In this document: in pieces, positions 15,141 to 24,838 of the stretch
How positions within the stretch are numbered: the first letter of the stretch is position 1
Layout: each line of letters opens with the position of its first letter
From: Emcibacter nanhaiensis
GTDB taxonomy: Bacteria > Pseudomonadota > Alphaproteobacteria > Sphingomonadales > Emcibacteraceae
Direction of reading: 5' to 3'
Length of the DNA: 64,000 bases
NCBI RefSeq assembly: GCF_006385175.1
Contig: NZ_VFIY01000004.1
Coordinates: 703,579 to 767,578, forward strand
Position numbers and translations under genes: made by a program
Notes under the pieces: generated by a model
Databases searched by the model: none
Seen by the model: the letters and a program-made list of their open reading frames with translations, nothing else
Told to the model about the DNA's origin: nothing

Positions 15141-17618
15141 CTAGTTGATATCTACCGTCAGGCGCAGCCAGACACTGCGGCCGCGAGTGGTAAAGCAGCC
15201 CGTTTCAGGCTGTCCAGCCAGACCGCCCATGGCACCCGTCCCGGCAAAAGCATCGGCCCGACCAAAGATCAGGGTGTCGGCATAGGGCTGGGGCGCGCAG
15301 TTGCCATAGACATACTTGTCCGTGAGATTGTCACCGATCAGCTCGAGACGCCAGCCGCCGTTGCTGCTGCCCAGACCCACATTGGCACTCAGCTTGACAT
15401 AGCTGTCCTGATAGGCATCAGGAAAGTCAGTGCTTGAAGCTGAATAAGAGCCTGAATAGCTCATATTACCTGCCAGGTTCAGCATCAGGTCGTTCGACAC
15501 ATCGGTGCTAAAGTTGAAGCCGGCATTGGCCATCCACTCGGGCGCACGCAGCAGCGGAGCACCTGTTAGATCCTGGGCGTCACCAATTCCGTCACCGTCG
15601 AAATCGATATTACAGCCCTGGGCAAATGTCTGGCCGTTCCAGCACTGGGCATTGGTGAAATCGGTATATTCCGCCTTGTTCCAGTTAGCAGACGCATACA
15701 GCGTCAGACCTTCAACATTCGGCACCGCATAGGTCAGATCAATATCAATACCGTAGAGCTCGGATGACCCGGCGTTGGTAGTTTTAATGGAGGCAACGCC
15801 AGCCAGCGGATCAAAGACCTGTGTCTCGACCTGCATGTCAGTATACTCATAATAGTATCCTGCCGCATTGATCAGCAAAGCACCGTCCGCCAGGAGAGCC
15901 TTGACACCGAGCTCGCCACCGCGAATCTTTTCGTCATCGAAGGATTTGTCGTCACCATTAGCAGCGGCGCCGCCGATATCAAATGAACCGGATTTATAGG
16001 CGCGCTTGAAGTTGGCATAAATCGTCAGTTCATCAGTCGGCGTATAGGTAATGGACAATTCCGGCGACCAGTTGGAAGAGCTGATCGACGGGACTGCCAG
16101 GTTGATCGGGATTGCCGGCCCCCCGTAGAACATTTCATAAAGCCTGTCTACGACACTGTGGTCACGCTGTTCATCAGTCCAGCGGACACCGGCGCCGATT
16201 TCGAGCTCGGGGGTGATCTTCCACAACAGCTGACCAAAGAGTGAAACGGTTTCAGCCTTGATCTTGTGGTCTGCCCAGGCAAGGGCAGCAGGCCAGGGCT
16301 GCGGAGCAACCAACGCCGCCCATATCTGGTTAGCCGGCAGACCGGACAGGAATTTGGTCTCGCCATTCTGGTAGAAACCACCCAGCATAAAGTTCCAGTC
16401 ACCGCTATAGTTTGATGTCAGGCGAAGTTCCTGGGTAAAATCATGGCGCTCCAGATGCCCCTGAATGGCAAACGGAGTACCATATTCCGTCGAAATACCA
16501 CCGTTCAACATGGAAGACTGGTCAACGTCGTAATAGCCGGTTACTGACGCCAGGCTAAGTTCGTCACTGAAGTCATAGTTCATTTCAAGCGAACCGAAAT
16601 ACTGCTCTACATCGGCAAACGGTACACCGCCATTATAGATACCCGGGAAAAAGGTCGGGTCCATGTAAACAAAGTTCTGGGTCTGGTCCGCTTCACAGGT
16701 CTCACCGCCGATATAGGACGAGATTCCTATCGGTATCGCGTAAGTGAATACGCCGCTGGTTGTTCCTTCCGGACAGGCGGTTAGCTGCGGCTCGGAGCCC
16801 CAACCCTGGATTTCCATATCGGAATAGTTCAGCTTCAGGCGGGCGTTGAAATTGTCAGACGGATTCCAGACCAGGGTTCCCCTGAGCATAAACTGCTCCC
16901 GGTTGGGGAACTCATCATAGACAACCGGTGCCGCCCCCAGAGCCCCAAAGAGGGGATGACTGCCGACTTCGGCTTCGTTCTTGAAGTAGCCGTCCATTTT
17001 AGAGTACTGGCCGGCAATCCTCATTCCAAGGGTGTCGGTAACAGGCCCGGAGACCACGATTTCTCCCATCCGTTCCTGGGCGGCAAATTCATAGCCGGTC
17101 CGCAGCTTCACTTCGAATTCGTCCCCCGGATCCGCGGTCCGGACGGAGATCACGCCGGCCGGGGCCGCCTTGCCGAAGAACAGCGCCTGCGGGCCTTTCA
17201 TCACCTCGACCTGGGCCATGTCCATGGTCGCCATTTCAAAGGCGAGACCCTGGGTGAACTGCATGCCGTCGATCACAAAGGCAACGGACTGGTCAATGCC
17301 CGGGTTGTTGGTGCCGGTACCGATACCCCGCATGGACACCAGAACGCCGGAAGCGGTCGGGCCGTTGCTGAAGTTCAGGCCCGGTGTTTTGTCGGCGACA
17401 CCGGCAACATCAGCGATGGCGTATCGATCGAGTGCTTCCCCGCCAAGCACTGACGTGGTCACCGGCACTTTCATGATTGATTCTTCACGCTTACGTGCTG
17501 TAACGGTGATTTCTTCAAGCACCATGGCCTCATCGTCTGCCGATGCCGGTGTAGCCCATGTTGCCGATCCTGCTGCGATCGCTACCGTAAGTAGCCCTGT
17601 GGAAAGTTTTCTAGTCAT
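15141..17618 (-). CDS. TonB-dependent outer-membrane receptor (second)
   Basis: An 825-residue receptor. The signal peptide ends near ATPASADDE and the TonB box-like LEEITVTARK is at about residues 34-43. The plug contains SMRGIGTGTNNPGIDQSVAF and EVMKGPQALFFGKAAPAGV, where FFGKAAPAG replaces the more usual FGRNTIGG. The barrel ends VWLRLTVDIN. It takes up an unidentified substrate. The divergent ThDP-enzyme gene starts 758 bases away across a long AT-rich gap. It is not closely alike in sequence to the other two receptors in the window. Confidence 0.93.
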   Translation of the reverse strand: MTRKLSTGLLTVAIAAGSATWATPASADDEAMVLEEITVTARKREESIMKVPVTTSVLGGEALDRYAIADVAGVADKTPGLNFSNGPTASGVLVSMRGIGTGTNNPGIDQSVAFVIDGMQFTQGLAFEMATMDMAQVEVMKGPQALFFGKAAPAGVISVRTADPGDEFEVKLRTGYEFAAQERMGEIVVSGPVTDTLGMRIAGQYSKMDGYFKNEAEVGSHPLFGALGAAPVVYDEFPNREQFMLRGTLVWNPSDNFNARLKLNYSDMEIQGWGSEPQLTACPEGTTSGVFTYAIPIGISSYIGGETCEADQTQNFVYMDPTFFPGIYNGGVPFADVEQYFGSLEMNYDFSDELSLASVTGYYDVDQSSMLNGGISTEYGTPFAIQGHLERHDFTQELRLTSNYSGDWNFMLGGFYQNGETKFLSGLPANQIWAALVAPQPWPAALAWADHKIKAETVSLFGQLLWKITPELEIGAGVRWTDEQRDHSVVDRLYEMFYGGPAIPINLAVPSISSSNWSPELSITYTPTDELTIYANFKRAYKSGSFDIGGAAANGDDKSFDDEKIRGGELGVKALLADGALLINAAGYYYEYTDMQVETQVFDPLAGVASIKTTNAGSSELYGIDIDLTYAVPNVEGLTLYASANWNKAEYTDFTNAQCWNGQTFAQGCNIDFDGDGIGDAQDLTGAPLLRAPEWMANAGFNFSTDVSNDLMLNLAGNMSYSGSYSASSTDFPDAYQDSYVKLSANVGLGSSNGGWRLELIGDNLTDKYVYGNCAPQPYADTLIFGRADAFAGTGAMGGLAGQPETGCFTTRGRSVWLRLTVDIN

Positions 17619-18376
17619 ATACTTCTCCCATTAACTCCCTTGGTTCTAATTATTTTGGACGTAGGTATTCCTGGACGCATCATATTGCTGATTTGGAAAA
17701 TCCTGACCCTGCGTCCTGGGTTCAGGTTTCCGGTACGCTTCGGCACAAGGCCGGAATTAAACTGCCCCTGTGCATTGGCGACAACACTCGGTTGTGCAAC
17801 CCAATAAACATTGGCGCATTAGTCACCCGGTCAGCGAACTCGGCATTCCGGATCGTTACTGTTTCTTAAAAGGTACCAACTAGGAAGAATGACAACATGA
17901 CTGTCTCTCTCCCACCGTAATCAGTTAATCTATTTTTTTGGCTTTGCAGACTGTTACTGGCAAAGCATTCCCTATATAAAATTCTCAAATTCTATTGCTT
18001 CACACAAAATTCTTTTGATTTGAGCATTCTTTATTTTTGAGGATACTGACTAGTTATGAGCGTTGTAAAATTGTTTGTCTTTATCGCTCATATATGTGGG
18101 ACTTATACATGAAATAACATTTTGGCACGAAATTGTACCCGCGAAAAACATAAGAATAATGTTATATATCTGCTTGATCAGTAGCAAAACATAGTCATTT
18201 CTTGACGCCCCCTTGTGAGACAGGCGTCTGAAGGCCCTCTCCAAAGACAATTATTTTTTGGCGCGGAATACTATAGGTTCTTCATATACAATATATCAGT
18301 ATTAAAGATTTTGTCCCGCTCCGGACCCTGTTTAAACTTTCCGTCTCTCATACATCTATCAAAGGACGAATAGACA
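17619..18376. other. 758-bp AT-rich divergent intergenic region
   Basis: This lies between the TonB receptor (minus) and the ThDP enzyme (plus). The right half is markedly AT-rich compared with its neighbours. AAAGGACGAATAGACA before the ThDP start serves as a ribosome site. I see no convincing gene; a 66-codon minus frame at 18050-18250 has no ribosome site or recognisable content. It must hold the promoters of both flanking genes, but I cannot pick them out with confidence. Confidence 0.6.
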
Positions 18377-20059
18377 ATGCCGGAAACTGACATTCCTGTT
18401 TATGAAGCCCTGGTCACCGATATCAAAAACCTGGGCGTTGAATGTGTGTTCGGGTTAATGAGCGATGATACAGCTGAACTTGTCGCGCTGATCGACGCGG
18501 CAGGTATGAGGTTTTACAGCGCACGCCATGAAAATAACGCGGTTTCAATGGCGGAAGGATATGCCGCCGCGACCGGCCGGCTGGGCATTGCCCTGATCGG
18601 ACGCGGACCGGCGACCGCCAACAGCATGAACGGCATAAATTACGCCAACCGAACCGGGTCCCCGGTTCTTGTCCTTTATGGCGATGCCGCAAATACCGGC
18701 CCCCAGCCTAACGCCCTCGGGCCTGACCTGAAGAGTCTGAACAGCCAGGCGGTGCTCGAGGCTGTCGGCATAAAAACCTTCAGGGCAAGCGACGGCCTCA
18801 CCGCCCGCAGCACCTTTGTGCAGGCGGCGGCCTCCGCCCTGAGCCGCACCACCGCATTACTGTTGCCCGTCAACATCCTGCAGGCCCGCGTTTCCCCGAC
18901 AGATACCGTCCCGGAAGGCATCGATCCGGTGCTTCCTGCCCCGCAGCCGGCGCGCGACAGTGCGGTCCGGTCTGCGACGTCCCTGTTGGAAAAAAGCCGC
19001 AAGCCGCTGATCATTGCCGGCGCCGGCGCCCACGCGGCGGGGGCACGGGACGCGATCATCAAGCTTGCCGATCAGATCGGCGCCGCCCTGGTCACCTCGT
19101 TAAAAGGCAAGGATATGTTTCGCGGCCACCCCTTTGACTGCGGCATCCTGGGATCGCTGTCACATGCCGGCGGGCGCTGGCTGATCGATCAGGCCGATTG
19201 CATTCTTGCCATCGGTGTCGGACTCAATCAGATGACGACGAGCTACAGACAAGCCCTGCCGGAGGGCGCGCCGCTCATTCACGTGGACAATTGCCGTCCT
19301 CATATCGGCCGCTGGTATGATGCAGATGTCTCTCTTGTCGGAGACGCCAGGCTGGTCGCGGAGCAATTGTGCGATATCATTCCCGCCCGTTCCCAGGCGG
19401 AAATGGAAATGCGCACTAAAGAGAATTCCCGCTGGCTCGCTGGCTTCACCCTTGCCGACGATTTTGAAGCCCGGCACACAGAACATACCGTGGACAGCCG
19501 GTCTCTTACCCTGGAGCTCGTGCGGTTGCTGCCGGAAAACCGGAATGTGGTCTGGGACTCCGGCAACATGCTTGGCAACGCCACCTATTTTTCCGTGCCC
19601 GGCCCGTCTCATTTCAAGCATACCAGCGACACCGCCTCGATCGGTATGGGGTTTGGGACGGCCATGGGCTTTGCGGCCGGAACCCCGGAGCGGACCACCG
19701 TCCTTGCGATGGGAGATGGCAGCTTCCTGATGAACCAGGGGGAACTGGAAACAGTTGCCCGGGAAGATATTCCGCTTGTCATTGTGATTTATAATGATTG
19801 CGCCTATGGGGCAGAACTGCATTACCTCAAGGAAAAGAATATACCGGTCAACCTGACACAATTTCCGGATATTGACTATGCGCCGATTGCCGAAGCTTAT
19901 GGGTTCAAGGCGTACACAGTCCGCAGCCTGGATGACCTGCGGGCGATTGCCCCGGTGCTGGAGAAGCCGGAAGGACAAATATTCCTCGACTGCAAGATCA
20001 ACGCCGCCGTGGCAGCCCCTTTCATGCTCGAAATTGCTGAACTCTCCCGCAAGAAATAA
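18377..20059 (+). CDS. Thiamine diphosphate-dependent enzyme (acetolactate synthase/decarboxylase-like)
   Basis: A 560-residue protein with the three-domain ThDP layout. The N-terminal Pyr domain has the activating Glu in ARHENNAVSMAEGYA (about residue 52). The middle domain begins LIIAGAGAHAAG. The C-terminal PP domain has the ThDP/Mg motif GDGSFLMNQGE to YNDCAYG. The family decarboxylates or ligates 2-oxo acids (acetolactate synthase, benzoylformate decarboxylase, benzaldehyde lyase and others). It is a single gene away from amino-acid biosynthesis, next to a lactonase and a hydroxylase, so a catabolic 2-oxo acid is more likely than acetolactate. The substrate is not determinable here. Confidence 0.87.
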   Translation: MPETDIPVYEALVTDIKNLGVECVFGLMSDDTAELVALIDAAGMRFYSARHENNAVSMAEGYAAATGRLGIALIGRGPATANSMNGINYANRTGSPVLVLYGDAANTGPQPNALGPDLKSLNSQAVLEAVGIKTFRASDGLTARSTFVQAAASALSRTTALLLPVNILQARVSPTDTVPEGIDPVLPAPQPARDSAVRSATSLLEKSRKPLIIAGAGAHAAGARDAIIKLADQIGAALVTSLKGKDMFRGHPFDCGILGSLSHAGGRWLIDQADCILAIGVGLNQMTTSYRQALPEGAPLIHVDNCRPHIGRWYDADVSLVGDARLVAEQLCDIIPARSQAEMEMRTKENSRWLAGFTLADDFEARHTEHTVDSRSLTLELVRLLPENRNVVWDSGNMLGNATYFSVPGPSHFKHTSDTASIGMGFGTAMGFAAGTPERTTVLAMGDGSFLMNQGELETVAREDIPLVIVIYNDCAYGAELHYLKEKNIPVNLTQFPDIDYAPIAEAYGFKAYTVRSLDDLRAIAPVLEKPEGQIFLDCKINAAVAAPFMLEIAELSRKK

Positions 20060-20075
20060 TGATGCGCGAGATGCC

Positions 20076-21014
20076 TTACGAGCTCGATTGATGGGGCAGC
20101 CGCAGTCCCGGCCTGGGCCAGCGCACGGCCAGCAACTGGCCATAGCCTGACAGTGTAATGTAAGCCGTCTGCATATCCTCCCCGCCGAAACAGATATTGG
20201 TGCAGAAACTTTCCGGCGCCTTGTGGAATTCGAGGAACTCCCCCTCTGGCGAGAAAACGCTGATGCCGCCGGTGACCAGGGTCGCCACGCAGATATTGCC
20301 GTTTTCCTCCACCGCCATTGAATCAAAGCGTTGAAATCCGGACAAGCCATGGACCAGTTGGCCGCCGTTGGTGTTGGGCCACGGCTCCTTGCCGACTTCT
20401 CCCTCGCCGATAATCGGATAACGCCACAGACGGCTGGTTTCCGTTTCCGCCACATAAACGATACTTTCATCCGGAGACAGGCTGACGCCATTTGCCGTCA
20501 GCAGATGAGCGGCGGCACAGCGGATCAGACTTCCGTCCGTCCGGGCATAATAAAGTGCCCCGTGCATCATATGACTTTCGAATTTCTTTCCCCAGTCCGT
20601 GAACCAGAACCCGCCCTTGTTGTCAAAAACGATATCATTGGGGCCATGCAACGGCACGCCGTCACACTGGGTATACAATACCTCCACTTCGCCGGTTTCC
20701 AGGTTTACACGCTGGATCGAACCGCCGACATAATCCTCGGGCACACCGGTCGGGCGGGTAAATCCTTTCTCGTTCTGCCAGGTAAACCCGCCATTATTAC
20801 AGACATAGCAATGGCCGTCCGGTCCAATTGCCGCCCCGTTCGGGCCGGCGCCGAGTTCCGCAACAGTCTGCAGTTCCCCGTCAGGAAGAATTCTGGTCAG
20901 GCGTCCGCCGGCGATTTCCACCACCAGGAAACTCCCGTCCGGCATGACGACCGGCCCTTCCGGAAACTCCAGACCGGTGGCAACCAGTTCCCCTTCCAAT
21001 GTCATCTGCTTCAT
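20076..21014 (-). CDS. SMP-30/gluconolactonase-family hydrolase
   Basis: A 312-residue six-bladed propeller protein. Family segments are LEFPEGPVVMPDGSFLVVEI (the metal-binding Glu in the first blade), GPNGAAIGPDGHCYVCNNGG, HGPNDIVFDNKGGFWFTDWG and LTANGVSLSPDESIVYVAET. Members are Ca- or Zn-dependent lactonases acting on sugar or ring-cleavage lactones. It is convergent with the ThDP gene (16-base gap), and a hydroxylase lies 78 bases upstream on the same strand, so it may belong to the hydroxylase-VOC operon. Confidence 0.85.
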   Translation of the reverse strand: MKQMTLEGELVATGLEFPEGPVVMPDGSFLVVEIAGGRLTRILPDGELQTVAELGAGPNGAAIGPDGHCYVCNNGGFTWQNEKGFTRPTGVPEDYVGGSIQRVNLETGEVEVLYTQCDGVPLHGPNDIVFDNKGGFWFTDWGKKFESHMMHGALYYARTDGSLIRCAAAHLLTANGVSLSPDESIVYVAETETSRLWRYPIIGEGEVGKEPWPNTNGGQLVHGLSGFQRFDSMAVEENGNICVATLVTGGISVFSPEGEFLEFHKAPESFCTNICFGGEDMQTAYITLSGYGQLLAVRWPRPGLRLPHQSSS

Positions 21015-21092
21015 ATCATCCTCCCGGATATCAAGTTCAAAGTATCAGTTTGGTCAGTTCTGTCCTGTCCCGGGAACAGAAATCATCTTAGC

Positions 21093-22286
21093 CTAGAGCG
21101 TCGGATTATTCACCACACCGCCCAAGGCCAGCAGCCCCCAGGTCGAATAGTTGATATCCGGAGAGAACAGAATGTGGCTGCTGCCGGCATAGGTATCCCG
21201 GAACATTCGCTGGATCGGGTAACGGTGATAGATGGCGTTGGCGCCCGCCAGGGTAAAGACCTCATCGACAGCTTCCCGGAACAAACCCGCCCCGAAGGAC
21301 ACATTTCGCTTCGAGCGAAGTTTCCGCTCCTGGTCAGGCACTCCGCCGGCCCTGGCAATATCCTGGCCCTCAAGCATGTCGTGGCGAATGATATTTACAC
21401 CGGCATCGATCTTCGCCCCCGCCTTACCGATCCGCATCTGCACCGCCTGAATGTCGCGCAGTTTGGCGCCTGTCGTAACGGCGCTTCGCTGCTTGATGGA
21501 ATCGATCGTCATCTCCAGGGCGCCCTGCGCATTACCTGCAATGGCGGATCCGATAACGTGGCCGGACAGCATGGACAAAGCCACCTTGTACAAAGGACTG
21601 GTATTGACCTTTGTCCCCGGAGCCACATCTCCCCCGCCAAGCTGATACATGCTCAGGGCGCGATGTTCGGGAACAAAAACCTTCTCGGCCTTCACTGACA
21701 TGCTGCCGGTGGCTTCCATGCCGATGACCTGCCAGTCGTCGATCACTTCATATTGCGACTTGTGCAGCAAAACCAGGCGCAGATCGACAACTTTGTCCCC
21801 GTCGCGCACGGTTGTCGCCAGCATATTCCAATCGGAAACATGTACGCCGCTTGAGAAATTCCAATAGCCGCTCACCTCATACCCGCCATCAACCGGTGTA
21901 GCCTGCCCCTGGGAGGGAATGACGCCGGAGGCGATCCCGGCATCGGGATTATCCCCCCAGATGTCCTCCTGGGCCTTGTCATCGTAAAGCGCGAGCATCC
22001 AGTGGTGGATCATCAGGTTCACCAGTGTCCAGGAGGTGGACGCACATCCGCGCCCCATCTCAAATCCGATATCAAAAACGCTTGTGAAATCCAGTTCCAT
22101 CCCGCCGTAACGTTTCGGCTGCAGGGCGCGCAACACGCCCGAACGATGAAATGCATCCAGCGTCTCCGGCAGGACAATACGTTCCTTTGCAGATCTTTCG
22201 GCACGCTCCCTCAGCACGGGCACAAGATCGCGTGTCCGCTGGACCGCCTCGTCATAGGCTACATCGGCAAAGGAACTTGCACTCAT
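21093..22286 (-). CDS. Acyl-CoA dehydrogenase-fold flavin-dependent hydroxylase (HsaA/HpaB-like)
   Basis: A 397-residue protein of the ACAD-fold monooxygenase group (HsaA, DszC, p-hydroxyphenylacetate hydroxylase C2). Segments are RIVLPETLDAFHRSGVLRAL, RYGGMELDF, WNFSSGVHVSDWNM and the late FTLAGANAIYHRYPIQRMFR. These enzymes use reduced flavin from a partner reductase to hydroxylate phenols or related rings. The start at 22286 overlaps the upstream VOC stop as ATGA, so translation is probably coupled; an ATG 36 bases earlier lies inside the VOC gene. No flavin reductase gene is next to it. An ordinary acyl-CoA dehydrogenase is less likely. Confidence 0.8.
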   Translation of the reverse strand: MSASSFADVAYDEAVQRTRDLVPVLRERAERSAKERIVLPETLDAFHRSGVLRALQPKRYGGMELDFTSVFDIGFEMGRGCASTSWTLVNLMIHHWMLALYDDKAQEDIWGDNPDAGIASGVIPSQGQATPVDGGYEVSGYWNFSSGVHVSDWNMLATTVRDGDKVVDLRLVLLHKSQYEVIDDWQVIGMEATGSMSVKAEKVFVPEHRALSMYQLGGGDVAPGTKVNTSPLYKVALSMLSGHVIGSAIAGNAQGALEMTIDSIKQRSAVTTGAKLRDIQAVQMRIGKAGAKIDAGVNIIRHDMLEGQDIARAGGVPDQERKLRSKRNVSFGAGLFREAVDEVFTLAGANAIYHRYPIQRMFRDTYAGSSHILFSPDINYSTWGLLALGGVVNNPTL

Positions 22287-22714
22287 TCCCCCTCTCCCCG
22301 GCCGCGGGCAGTGCAGCGGCACTGGTCGACCTGGTGCAGCTCGATCATGTTGCCGCAGGGGTCATGAACAAAGACCTGTTTGGTATCGCCGGCCACGCTT
22401 TTGTAATAAGGAACGCCCATCCGGTCCAGCTCAGCGATGGTGTCATCCATACTCTCGACGGCCAGCGCAACATGCGGGTCGCAGGGGTCTTTTCCCGGCC
22501 CTTTGGAAACAGGTGACGGATATGGTCCTCCCATGAGATGGATCTGCCCGGTGCTGCCCGTATTCATCCACCAGCCTGGAATAATCTGCGGCCGGCTTTT
22601 GTCATAGTCCATACCCAGAACATTGGTATAGAAATCAAAGACATCATCCAGCGGTTCACCGTTGTCTCCCACGCGAATACCGTGATGATGAATACCTACT
22701 ATTTTGAGTGCCAT
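22283..22714 (-). CDS. VOC-superfamily protein (glyoxalase/extradiol dioxygenase fold)
   Basis: A 143-residue single-domain VOC protein. It begins MALKIVGIHHHGIRVGD, with the metal-binding His in the first beta strand, continues DPHVALAVESMDDTIAEL and ends FVHDPCGNMIELHQ, where the Glu is the usual second ligand. GGAGAGG precedes the ATG at 22714. It overlaps the hydroxylase gene by four bases. Members can be glyoxalases, epimerases or small dioxygenases. Coupling to a ring hydroxylase makes a role in further processing of the hydroxylated product plausible. Confidence 0.8.
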   Translation of the reverse strand: MALKIVGIHHHGIRVGDNGEPLDDVFDFYTNVLGMDYDKSRPQIIPGWWMNTGSTGQIHLMGGPYPSPVSKGPGKDPCDPHVALAVESMDDTIAELDRMGVPYYKSVAGDTKQVFVHDPCGNMIELHQVDQCRCTARGRGEGE

Positions 22715-22916
22715 CTGTACCTCTCCTATGTTTGGGGACCTGCTGCAACAGGGACGATCAGTCCTTTTGCAAAAAGCAATCTCCAATCCGATATCTTCTG
22801 TTTTTCAGCTTTTTATAATTTGTCCGGATAGAGTACGGGATGACCGGGAGGCTTGGGAAATCGATTGTTGTTATCCCTTGTATCCGGTTAGGCTATAAAC
22901 AGGGCGCCGGAGCGGC

Positions 22917-23894
22917 TCAATTCGCCACCGAAATTACAGGGACACTACCCTGAATATTGTGAAGTGTCGAATGCCCCAGTTCCAGGGTAATCTCCATCAA
23001 CAGCTCCCGGAACCATTTGATGTCAGGCTCGTCTTCATTCCGTGCGTCCCAAATCAGATGTTCTTCAATGGTCGGTGTTTCGAACGGCACCCTTACCATC
23101 TTCAGGAAAGGACGCTCCAGATCATTGACCAACATCGACGGCACCACGGTAATACAGTCAGAATGCATGGTATGGGTTATGGCCAGCTCAAAATGCGGCA
23201 CACTGAGCCTGGTCTGTGGCCGGCGGTTTTTGCAATCAAGGATCTGATCGATCGGCGTACGCAGATTTCTGCCCAGGCGCGTTTCGATGTAGGGCAGTGC
23301 ACAGAATTCTTCAAAAGTAAGGTTATTTGTCACCAGGTCATTTTCTGCCGAGGCAAGAACCACCCATTCATCCTCAAAAAGAAAGCTGTAGTTATATTCT
23401 TCCCTCGCCTCCGGCCAGTCCAGGAAGGCTGTCGGCAGTGTCGCGATACAAAAGTCGATCTTGCCTTCCTTCACGCGTGCGACGGAATCAGTACGGAGAC
23501 TTTCCACATCCAGGGATATCTTGGGATAGACATTGATAAGTTTGTCCATGATACCGTCCGTCAACAGGTTGCCGACATAGGACGACATGGCTATTTTGAA
23601 AGTTCTGTCCACCCTGGCGGGATCAAAATCCGGGCTCGGGATCATCGTCTTTTCAATCTGGCGCAGAATATCTTCCACCGGCTTCACCAATGCCTGCGCG
23701 CGGGGCGTAAGCACAAAAGTCCGCCCGACCTTTTGCAAAAGTTCATCGCCGGTAAAGTGACGCAATTTCGATAATGCGGCGCTCGCGGCAGGCTGGGAAA
23801 TACATACCCGGTCCGCCGCCTTGGTCACGTTCCGCTCCTTGAGAAGCGCATCAAGAATAATCAAAAGATTTAGATCAAGTCCTTTTAAGTGCAA
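22917..23894 (-). CDS. LysR-family regulator (NodD/LinR-like subgroup)
   Basis: A 325-residue LysR protein. The N terminus, MHLKGLDLNLLIILDALLKE, then VCISQPAASAALSKLRHF, is typical of the NodD/PcpR/LinR subgroup, which often senses aromatic compounds. The effector domain follows to residue 325. It lies upstream of the VOC-hydroxylase genes on the same strand with a 202-base gap, in which I see no clear terminator or operator. Regulation of that operon is inferred from position only. Confidence 0.88.
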   Translation of the reverse strand: MHLKGLDLNLLIILDALLKERNVTKAADRVCISQPAASAALSKLRHFTGDELLQKVGRTFVLTPRAQALVKPVEDILRQIEKTMIPSPDFDPARVDRTFKIAMSSYVGNLLTDGIMDKLINVYPKISLDVESLRTDSVARVKEGKIDFCIATLPTAFLDWPEAREEYNYSFLFEDEWVVLASAENDLVTNNLTFEEFCALPYIETRLGRNLRTPIDQILDCKNRRPQTRLSVPHFELAITHTMHSDCITVVPSMLVNDLERPFLKMVRVPFETPTIEEHLIWDARNEDEPDIKWFRELLMEITLELGHSTLHNIQGSVPVISVAN

Positions 23895-24033
23895 GGCACC
23901 ATCTCCCTATAGGTCTTCGCCAAGCAATTTCACTCGCCTTTATTATGAACTGCTACAGCCTAACATGCTACCATAGCACCGGAGGGTCATCGACCGCCAC
24001 ATCAAGTTCCCTCCGGCATGAACAGCCTCTCAA

Positions 24034-24783
24034 CTAGGAAACAACCCTGCCACCGTTGACACCAATGGTCTGCCCGGTGACATAGCCTGTCTCCTCCTTG
24101 ACCAGCCAAGAAACAGCATTGGCGATATCCTCCGGCTCGCCGGTCCTGCGGACCGGCAACATCTTCTTCAGGTCATCAGGATGGATCGGGAATTTTTTCT
24201 TGTTGGCTTCCGACATGACCGTATTCATCACCGACGCCGGCGGTACATTGTTGACGGTAATACCCAATGGTCCCAGCTCCAGGGCCAAGGTGCGGGTAAA
24301 GGAGATAACGCCGCCTTTGGCTGCCGTGTAATGGGCCATGTGCGGACAGCCGGACTGGGCACCGGAAGAAGAAATATTGACAATCCGTCCCCATTTCGCC
24401 GCCTTCATATCCGGCAGCACCACCTGGGTCGGGATAAAGACACCCTTCAGGTTGACCTCCATCTGGCGATCCCACATTTCGTCGGTAATCTCTTCAAAGG
24501 GCGTAATCCCGGGAATACCGGCATTATTGACCAGGATGGTGATGGCACCGAAGGCGCTGCGCAATTCATTGACTGCAGCCTTGACGTTTTCCCGGTCCGC
24601 CACATTGCACTCAAGGGCAATGGCTTTTCCTCCCTCGGCCACGATGCTGTCGGCGACTTTTTTCGCATCCTCCAGATTGATATCCGATACTCCGACGGCG
24701 ATCCCGTCACGTGCCAGTTGCCGGCAAATGGCCGCTCCAATCCCCGCGGCCGCCCCTGTGACCAGCGCAACTTTTTCACTCAT
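24034..24783 (-). CDS. Short-chain dehydrogenase/reductase (SDR 1)
   Basis: A 249-residue classical SDR. VTGAAAGIGAAICRQLA is the NAD(P)-binding TGxxxGxG loop, NNAG stands at about residue 86, and the active site is Ser (ISSSGAQSG) with Tyr and Lys in HYTAAKGGV. The protein ends VTGQTIGVNGGRVVS. It oxidises or reduces a hydroxyl/ketone; 3-oxoacyl reductases and BadH-like alcohol dehydrogenases look alike. It is the last of three SDR genes on the minus strand (gaps 55 and 56 bases), probably one operon. Confidence 0.88.
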   Translation of the reverse strand: MSEKVALVTGAAAGIGAAICRQLARDGIAVGVSDINLEDAKKVADSIVAEGGKAIALECNVADRENVKAAVNELRSAFGAITILVNNAGIPGITPFEEITDEMWDRQMEVNLKGVFIPTQVVLPDMKAAKWGRIVNISSSGAQSGCPHMAHYTAAKGGVISFTRTLALELGPLGITVNNVPPASVMNTVMSEANKKKFPIHPDDLKKMLPVRRTGEPEDIANAVSWLVKEETGYVTGQTIGVNGGRVVS

Positions 24784-24838
24784 TTAGTGTCTCCCGTCAT
24801 ATGAAAAGGTTCAAAATTTATGGTGCTTTTTAGCTGCC

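Noticed and set aside
18050..18250. 66-codon frame in the AT-rich gap
   Set aside because: No ribosome site, no recognisable protein features, AT-rich composition unlike the genes around it.
23979..24016. CCGGAGGG / CCCTCCGG inverted repeat near the SDR 1 end as a terminator
   Set aside because: The loop is 22 bases and there is no T run on either strand; could be chance.
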